Source: Acidobacteriota bacterium | Lineage (GTDB): Bacteria > Acidobacteriota > Blastocatellia > Pyrinomonadales > Pyrinomonadaceae | Direction: 5' to 3' | NCBI GenBank assembly: GCA_003222935.1 | Contig: QHXL01000330.1 | Location: forward strand, 1-11,985 | DNA: 11,985 bases | Shown here: positions 7,215 through 11,985 of the stretch, in pieces | Layout: each line of letters starts with the position of its first letter | How positions within the stretch are numbered: position 1 is the first letter of the stretch | Translations under genes and position numbers: made by a program | Notes under the pieces: generated by a model | The model's input: the letters and a program-made list of their open reading frames with translations, nothing else | Database searches by the model: none | Told to the model about the DNA's origin: nothing

Positions 7215-9337
7215 ACCGTTTGGAGTAAGCGGCGTAATTGTCGCCGGGATGGGTGCGTTGATGCATGTACGATGCGAATGTTGTAAAAACCCGCAAACAT
7301 CGTGATGTTACGGGGCAGTTGTCTCTCGACTTGTGCACCGGCAACAAACACGGTGGGTATCTGCAGATTTGGATCGACCTGCCAGATGGTTTGCTGCGTC
7401 GTTGGAATACCTGCAACAGGAGGAACTGTCGTTGGATTAAACTGATTCAAGATTGAATAAATCCCCGCGACGTTTGGAAGCTGCTGCTCCGCGACTGACG
7501 GCGGTAGTTGCCGATCGACTGGCTCGGTAACAAATGTCTGCAGCACATTGACGCCGTTGTACCGGTTGGCGGTCAGCGTTGCACCTTCACTAAAGCGGTT
7601 ATAAAAGATTCCTGTCCCGAGCCGAATGACCATCTTCGGCGGTTTCGCGCTGTTGGCCGCACCAGGCGACCAGGCAACGGCGACTCTCGGCGCAAAGTCA
7701 TACTTGCTGTGTGCATTCGTTTGTGTTTCGTAACGCAGTCCGTAGCTCAGCGTGATGTTGGGTCGAACGCGCCAATCATCCTGCACGAAGAAACCAAAGT
7801 CTGTCTGACTGACATCAGCGAAAGGATTTCCGGCATTGATGCTGAAAGCGGCTGCGCCACCACCTGCTGCGCGAATCTCTGCCGGTGTCTTTCCTTGTTG
7901 TTGAAGCTTCAGGGTCAGTTGATAACGCTGAATACTCGTGAGTCCAAAACCGCCGGTGAACGTCCATGAGCCACCGTAGTTAGTCGGGCTCGTATCGTCA
8001 ATATCCACATGTCTGACGCGTCCACCAAACTTGATGGCATGTTGGCCCATCTGCCTGGCGGTGAAGTTATTTAGTTCCCAGCTTTTTCTTTCACTAATCG
8101 AATGACCGACCTGAGAGCCACCAGAGTTGAATGAACCACTAACATTCAGCGACGGCACCGTGTTGTTGCCTATCTGTTCGGTACGACCGTTTGAATACTG
8201 AAAACGAACCTCGTTAATCGTGGTGGCGTTAAGAATAGCCGTTTCTGTTAGCTGAACATTGTGATTGGTTGAAACAAGATCGAAGCCACGTTCCGGCAAG
8301 TTGAACCCGCCAACGCCCTGATTGTCTGTGCGTGACCGGAAGTAGTTATAACGACCCACGAGTGTGTTGTTGGTGTTGATGGCATAGTCGAGCCGCGGGC
8401 TAAAGTTAGTGTTGCGCCTGGGAACCAGAAATCCGTTGCCAACCTGAATCGGGTTAAGTGACGAATCAAGTACGGTCGCTCGAATCAACTCATTGTCGTC
8501 GGTCTCGTTTCGACCGAACTCCACGAAATAAGAAGCCTTCCTCTTTACCAAAGGTCCATTGAAATTGAAGCTGTACTGACGAATTTGAAAAGGAGTTCTT
8601 TTGCTCGAACTGATAGCGAACGGGTTGCGTGAGTTCAAACTCTCATCGTTGAAATTGAAATTGGCGCCACCGCGAAACTTGTCGGTGCCCGGTCGGGTAA
8701 GAATGTCGATTCGACCTGAAGGTTGATCATTCTCGGCCGCGAACGGATTCTGGTTAATGCGAATCTCACGAATCGAATCTTTCGAAGGCATGCTGCCGCC
8801 GGAGAAGCCATCGATAAAGATCTGTCCGCCATTTGGACCAACCGAAGGCCCGGCCAAAGCCTGAAGCGCCGCTGCCAATTCATCAGGGTCATCCGGCAAT
8901 GCATCCAGGTCTTTACCGGAGATTACCTGTTGATTGGCGTTGGCAGTCGATTCAGTGCTAACTGGCGTTTCGGCGCCGACAGTTACCTTTTCTTCAATCG
9001 TAACCTTCAGCGTTAGATCAACAGTCTGCCTTTGCGTGGTGACGTCAACTTCCCTGCCCTCGGAAACTGCAAAACCGGTGGCAGCTGCAGAAATTGTGTA
9101 TTTGCCCGGAGCTAACCCTGAAAAGGCGTAAACACCCTCCGCGTTGGTTGTAGCTTTTTTCTGCGCACCGGTCGCATCCGTCAGGGTGACACTCGCGCCA
9201 ACAATCGCAGCACCCAACTCATCGGTAATCAAACCGCGTAGGCTACCGCGCGCTTGTCCGTAAAGTAGAGAGGAAGTTAGAACAATGATTAGACCGATAG
9301 TGAATAGCTTGCGGGGAAAACTTAAAGCAGAGTTCAT
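7136..9337 (-). CDS. N-terminal fragment of the broken TonB-dependent receptor
   Basis: Open frame of 733 codons holding the signal peptide, regulatory-like domain, plug and most barrel strands. The real receptor sequence runs to about residue 691 (FAGFYNIRIVHA). The last 42 or so residues are out-of-frame, Arg/Gln-rich read-through ending at a chance stop at 7136. The product would lack the last third of the barrel and the C-terminal targeting Phe, so stable outer-membrane insertion is unlikely. Confidence 0.7.
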   Translation of the reverse strand: MNSALSFPRKLFTIGLIIVLTSSLLYGQARGSLRGLITDELGAAIVGASVTLTDATGAQKKATTNAEGVYAFSGLAPGKYTISAAATGFAVSEGREVDVTTQRQTVDLTLKVTIEEKVTVGAETPVSTESTANANQQVISGKDLDALPDDPDELAAALQALAGPSVGPNGGQIFIDGFSGGSMPSKDSIREIRINQNPFAAENDQPSGRIDILTRPGTDKFRGGANFNFNDESLNSRNPFAISSSKRTPFQIRQYSFNFNGPLVKRKASYFVEFGRNETDDNELIRATVLDSSLNPIQVGNGFLVPRRNTNFSPRLDYAINTNNTLVGRYNYFRSRTDNQGVGGFNLPERGFDLVSTNHNVQLTETAILNATTINEVRFQYSNGRTEQIGNNTVPSLNVSGSFNSGGSQVGHSISERKSWELNNFTARQMGQHAIKFGGRVRHVDIDDTSPTNYGGSWTFTGGFGLTSIQRYQLTLKLQQQGKTPAEIRAAGGGAAAFSINAGNPFADVSQTDFGFFVQDDWRVRPNITLSYGLRYETQTNAHSKYDFAPRVAVAWSPGAANSAKPPKMVIRLGTGIFYNRFSEGATLTANRYNGVNVLQTFVTEPVDRQLPPSVAEQQLPNVAGIYSILNQFNPTTVPPVAGIPTTQQTIWQVDPNLQIPTVFVAGAQVERQLPRNITMFAGFYNIRIVHASTHPSRRQLRRLLQTVCDRLQVLAKSIGTRQAVNSINDNCS

Positions 9338-9384
9338 TGCGAAACCTTTAGGGGAAAGGGCACGACGCCTCTATGGGTACTTAC

Positions 9385-9429
9385 CAAGACACCGGACGCT
9401 AAGCGGGTGAACAGCGTCCGGTCGTCTTG
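9385..9429 (-). terminator. Long hairpin after the DUF5666-like gene
   Basis: CAAGAC (9385-9390) plus ACCGGACGCT (9391-9400) pair with AGCGTCCGGT (9413-9422) and GTCTTG (9424-9429). This is 16 pairs with a single bulged C (9423) and a 12-nt loop. It lies 11 bp beyond the stop of the minus-strand gene at 9441, the place of a transcription terminator or 3'-end stabiliser. Neither strand has a proper T-tract after it, so intrinsic termination is uncertain. Confidence 0.5.
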
Positions 9430-9440
9430 ATGCTTCTGAA

Positions 9441-10688
9441 TTAAGGTAAACCGATGCCGAATGAAATACCGCCGCCACCACCCAAACCCGCGGCAGGATT
9501 TGGTGCTGCCTGACCCGGCTGTGGTCTTGGTGCCAACATTGCCAACAACGTGTCGGCTCCGGAAACCAGCGAGATAGCTGTCAACCGCCCGGGATCGACT
9601 CCCTGGGTGCTGGAAACGATAATCTTGTCGCCGACCTTAACATCGGCAATGGTGATCGTTGGGAGTCGCTCGAGCATATCGTTGATGTTGGGACCACCGC
9701 CGGGTCGACCTCCCGGCCCACCTGGTCCACCCGTAGCGCCGGGACCTCCCGCGCCTTGTGGCCTGGCTGCAGGCTGACCCTGTCCACCGCCCTGAGGTGC
9801 CTGACCGCCCTGACCTCCGGCGCCCGGACCACGACCCATGCCACCCATCATGGCTGACATATCGGTAGGAAACTTTCGCAGGACGGAGTCTTGCTTGATA
9901 ACGATAGCCAACGCCTGTTTCTTTTCCTGCTCGTTGATCTTGATCTCTCCGGTTGCTGGATCGACTGCAGTTACGGTGCCGTATACAGTTCGAAAACTTC
10001 CGGTCACAACTTTCTGCGGCGTGAAGTGCGTTCCATCTGGCGCGCGATCACCAAGAGCTCGTAACTGATCGCCAACCTTCAGCTCGTTAAAATCACTCTC
10101 CTTCGCATCACTGAACTTGATCGAGTCAGGAGCATACCGGCGCATATCCGTTTTGTCCGTGACCGGAATAATAACGTTCTGTGTACCGGCCAATGTCCGG
10201 CTGGTGATCGTGATCTCCTTGGTATCGGGCTTGAGTGAAGCGATGACGCCAAGTATTCCCCTGCGTCGCCACTCCAATCGTTCAGCATCTTGCTTCTTGG
10301 CAAGATCGCCCTTGGTCATTACAACGATCTGTTGAGCTGAAACCGACTTTTTATCTTCTGCAACAGTTCCCCGCGCCCAGATCCGATCGCCCTCAGCAAC
10401 GTCAGCAAAAGTGATGTCGGTGGCCGTAGTGAGTGATGTTTCACCAGGGGCCAGCTTTTTGTAAGTGGTCTTGTCGGTGTAGAGAACCAGCACGGTGGAA
10501 CCTGCGTCGGTTTTGATCGTCACCAGCTTGGAAGGAGCATCGATGCTCTTGACCTCACCGATTGCGCCCTTGGCCTGAATACCGGGATCGGGAGTCTGTT
10601 GAGAATTGGAAGCCTGCGAAGTGAAACTAGCGGTACTAAGAATGAGTCCGGTCAGTGCCAACGCGGCTGCTAAAAAGAGCGCCCTCAT
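9441..10688 (-). CDS. Secreted protein with three DUF5666-like modules
   Basis: A 415-residue exported protein of unknown function. A signal peptide spans about 1-27 (hydrophobic core 5-20, likely cleavage after SQA). Three similar beta-barrel-like modules follow, each opening with G-x-(V/I)-x-(S/A) and closing with a (V/E)GD motif. Module 1 runs 43-123 (GEVKSID to EGDRIWARG), module 2 runs 147-229 (GVIASLK to VGDQLRALG), and module 3 runs 237-377 (GTVTAVD to VGDKIIVSS). Module 3 is split by a Gly/Pro/Gln-rich insert at about 282-334. The tail is Pro/Gly-rich and ends in GGGGGISFGIGLP. This fits the DUF5666 family, common in secreted proteins of acidobacteria and relatives. Shine-Dalgarno AAGGA (10696-10700) lies 7 nt before ATG. 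Confidence 0.75.
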   Translation of the reverse strand: MRALFLAAALALTGLILSTASFTSQASNSQQTPDPGIQAKGAIGEVKSIDAPSKLVTIKTDAGSTVLVLYTDKTTYKKLAPGETSLTTATDITFADVAEGDRIWARGTVAEDKKSVSAQQIVVMTKGDLAKKQDAERLEWRRRGILGVIASLKPDTKEITITSRTLAGTQNVIIPVTDKTDMRRYAPDSIKFSDAKESDFNELKVGDQLRALGDRAPDGTHFTPQKVVTGSFRTVYGTVTAVDPATGEIKINEQEKKQALAIVIKQDSVLRKFPTDMSAMMGGMGRGPGAGGQGGQAPQGGGQGQPAARPQGAGGPGATGGPGGPGGRPGGGPNINDMLERLPTITIADVKVGDKIIVSSTQGVDPGRLTAISLVSGADTLLAMLAPRPQPGQAAPNPAAGLGGGGGISFGIGLP

Positions 10689-10963
10689 TTACTCGTCCTT
10701 TCTGTCCTGTTAAATGAACACCGCACTGTGCGGTTTTATGACCTGCAATCGCAAAGAGGAACCACCGCTGCTTCTGGCAAGAACCAGGAAGAGTTACGTA
10801 ACCAGGGCGGAGAATGTTCTAACAAAGCCGCTCTCTTCGCGTGCAGCAAAACACACGGACCCCAGGATTAAGACGCCCAAGAAGGCGCAAAGTTAACAGG
10901 GAATCCACCGAACGCCTGTTCGACGTCCCTATGATGCCCAAAGTTGGGTTGAATTTGTATCTC
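10689..10963. other. Intergenic region upstream of the DUF5666-like gene
   Basis: 275 bp with no supportable gene. It must hold the minus-strand promoter for the gene at 9441-10688, but no box pair is convincing. It contains a small hairpin, ACCGCA (10720-10725) with TGCGGT (10729-10734), followed by TTTT on the plus strand, and a larger hairpin near 10898-10930 listed separately. Bases 10849-10892 are purine-rich with repeated cgc/aag words and resemble degenerate intergenic repeats. Confidence 0.5.
10898..10930 (-). terminator. Possible terminator of the bactofilin-like gene
   Basis: Nested stems AGGGA (10898-10902) with TCCCT (10926-10930) and CGAAC (10909-10913) with GTTCG (10918-10922), loop GCCT. 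They lie 33 bp past the stop of the minus-strand gene at 10964. Only a weak T-rich stretch (GTTAACTTTG) follows on the minus strand. Confidence 0.35.
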
Positions 10964-11878
10964 TCAGAAGGTAGGACCGCCTCCGGCGCGACCCCAACCG
11001 GCTCGATATCGAGCGGTCAGGGCCAATCCAAGGCTGAGAACGACCATCACTGTAAACGCTAAAGGCCAAACATAAGGAAGTGAAGTCAATACAACCCAAA
11101 ACGCGGTGCCGCTCAGAAGCGCGACGGATTCGGAGTGTTTTCCCACCGGGACGTATTTCCTCTGGAGCCATCTTCCAGTTGCGGCTGCCAACACGACACG
11201 ACCAAATAACCATGCCACTAACGCCAGTATTAAGGCCATGATGCCGACCAGCGCACTGATTGCCTGGGGAAGTATCCAAAGACACGCCTCAACTCCAGCT
11301 CCCATCACCGCTGCTCCGATAAATCCTATTATGGCAACTCTTAAGCTGGTCAATTGGAGTCGGGTTATGCCGCGACTGATGGTCCCGGGCATAGCAGCAG
11401 TTAATGCCAACGCAACTATGAACCAAAAAAGTATGGCGAGAAGGCGCAAACCCAAATACCCGGGGGACCAACTGGGCCGAAGCAAACCCGACGGGCTGCG
11501 CATCAGTTCGCGAAGCTCCGGCTGATAGCCCGCGTACATCATCGTGGACGCGGCTTCCTTGCGAAGTGGGACATCGTCTTCGTGTCGATACGCACCGCCG
11601 AAGACAATCACGTCGCCACCGATTCGAGCCCCCTTTAGCTGGATCACTGAACCGCCTATTGTTGCCACGTCGCCTTCGACAATGCCTTCAACTACCACAT
11701 CACCGCCAAAGGCGATCGCACCTTGTTTGACAGTTCCCTTGATCCGCACGGTGTTGCCCATTCCAAACACAGTGCTGTCGTTGACCCCATCGATCACAAC
11801 TTCAGCTTCACCAGTTTTGTTTGGAGTCGCGGACTGCGCATTCACGAGACCTACCAGGACGAGCACCCAGGCAAACAT
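10964..11878 (-). CDS. Bactofilin-like beta-helix domain fused to a multi-pass membrane domain
   Basis: A 304-residue envelope protein from ATG 11878. A short hydrophobic N terminus (1-14, ending VNAQ) looks like the core of a signal sequence. Residues 33-98 are a repetitive Gly/Val/Ile beta-helix of the polymer-forming (bactofilin) type, with steps such as NTVRIKGTVKQGAIAFGGDV, VEGDVATIGGSV and RIGGDVIVFGGAY. About five hydrophobic segments follow (143-164, 181-199, 203-226, 251-270, 271-289) and a basic Gly-rich C terminus. The start is doubtful. ATG 11878 has no Shine-Dalgarno and no basic residue before the hydrophobic core. The frame stays open upstream to the window edge (reading ESFRLLAMFAW) but offers no ATG, GTG or TTG, so the gene may begin outside. 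Function is unknown; a scaffold or envelope role is inference. Confidence 0.65.
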   Translation of the reverse strand: MFAWVLVLVGLVNAQSATPNKTGEAEVVIDGVNDSTVFGMGNTVRIKGTVKQGAIAFGGDVVVEGIVEGDVATIGGSVIQLKGARIGGDVIVFGGAYRHEDDVPLRKEAASTMMYAGYQPELRELMRSPSGLLRPSWSPGYLGLRLLAILFWFIVALALTAAMPGTISRGITRLQLTSLRVAIIGFIGAAVMGAGVEACLWILPQAISALVGIMALILALVAWLFGRVVLAAATGRWLQRKYVPVGKHSESVALLSGTAFWVVLTSLPYVWPLAFTVMVVLSLGLALTARYRAGWGRAGGGPTF

Positions 11879-11985
11879 TGCAAGGAGGCGGAACGACTCA
11901 ATACACGTCTCAAGACACGTCTTAAACCACTGGGCCAGGCAGGAACTTAGCGAGCGAGTATCTACGAAGACTGTTTGTGCAGACG

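Larger units (their letters stand above)
6268..9337 (-). pseudogene. Oar-like TonB-dependent receptor, broken by two frameshifts
   Basis: Outer-membrane beta-barrel receptor of the Oar/CarboxypepD_reg type; the ligand is unknown. Reading order is frame A (9337 to about 7265), frame B (about 7262 to 6449) and frame C (about 6443 to the TAA at 6268-6270). Frame A holds a signal peptide (1-27), a carboxypeptidase-regulatory/CNA-B-like domain (about 30-110), a plug (about 125-225, with QIFIDGFSGG) and most of the barrel. Frame B resumes with INAPIPATITPLTPNGLRP and barrel strands. Frame C gives NNVNLSAPVGNLLSPSFGQ, a Gly-rich turn and the terminal NRRIYAQLRLNF with the C-terminal Phe typical of barrel proteins. 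The restored length is about 1020 residues, normal for the family. Shine-Dalgarno AAAGG (9345-9349) lies 7 nt before ATG. Apart from the two lesions the sequence looks undecayed, so inactivation is recent or an assembly artefact. Confidence 0.85.

Noticed and set aside
7285..7292. GGGTTTT slippery heptamer (minus strand, in the receptor) that would allow a programmed -1 frameshift into the next receptor frame.
   Set aside because: Slipping there would replace the family-like FYNIRIVH strand with LQHSHRT. The frame break fits better about 20 bp downstream. The second lesion has no slippery site at all.
7126..7416. 96-codon minus-strand frame overlapping the first receptor break.
   Set aside because: It is the third reading frame of the receptor. 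Its sequence is Arg/Ser/Thr-rich and matches no receptor strand.
7508..7969. 153-codon plus-strand open frame opposite the receptor.
   Set aside because: It has no ribosome site and Arg/Cys-rich composition, and lies wholly antisense to clear receptor coding sequence.
10720..10737. Hairpin plus TTTT on the plus strand as an intrinsic terminator.
   Set aside because: The stem is only 6 bp and no plus-strand gene precedes it. On the minus strand it would lie in the leader of the DUF5666-like gene, with no clear role.
1..11985. Search for CRISPR arrays, transposases, integrase sites, tRNA or rRNA genes.
   Set aside because: No regularly spaced repeats, transposase motifs, T-loop/acceptor pairings or rRNA-like stretches were seen.

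Overview
The window looks like a chromosomal segment of a Gram-negative bacterium, most likely an acidobacterium of the Blastocatellia type. I infer this from the Oar-like TonB-dependent receptor with an N-terminal carboxypeptidase-regulatory domain, the secreted Gly/Pro-rich DUF5666-type protein, the acidic tail on ribosomal protein S2, and moderate GC content. No marker here fixes the taxon, so the assignment is an inference.

Left half (1 to about 5460), plus strand: the 3' part of a secreted M48 zinc metalloprotease ends at a strong terminator. A good sigma70-type promoter then drives rplM-rpsI, which ends at a 13-bp-stem terminator. Next comes rpsB, preceded by a candidate structured leader and started by TTG. 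It is separated from tsf by a further intrinsic terminator and a possible tsf promoter. tsf-pyrH-frr follow closely and end at an 11-bp-stem terminator. These genes supply the 50S protein L13, 30S proteins S9 and S2, elongation factor Ts, UMP kinase and ribosome recycling factor, so the block is translation plus pyrimidine nucleotide supply.

Right half (about 5478 to 11985), minus strand, convergent with the left half: a cell-envelope set. In transcription order it holds a bactofilin-like membrane protein (start unresolved at the window edge), a secreted protein with three DUF5666-like modules, an Oar-type TonB-dependent receptor, and a secreted LolA-like protein 34 bp behind it. The receptor is broken in two places: a net -1 frame change near 7260-7267, best explained by a small deletion, and a 5-bp tandem duplication at 6439-6448. 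With both corrected it reads through to a canonical C-terminal Phe at 6268, so it looks like a recently inactivated gene (or an assembly problem).

I found no CRISPR array, transposase, tRNA, rRNA or clear novel multi-gene system. The most informative anomalies are the doubly frameshifted receptor, the rpsB leader hairpin, and the terminator splitting rpsB from tsf.
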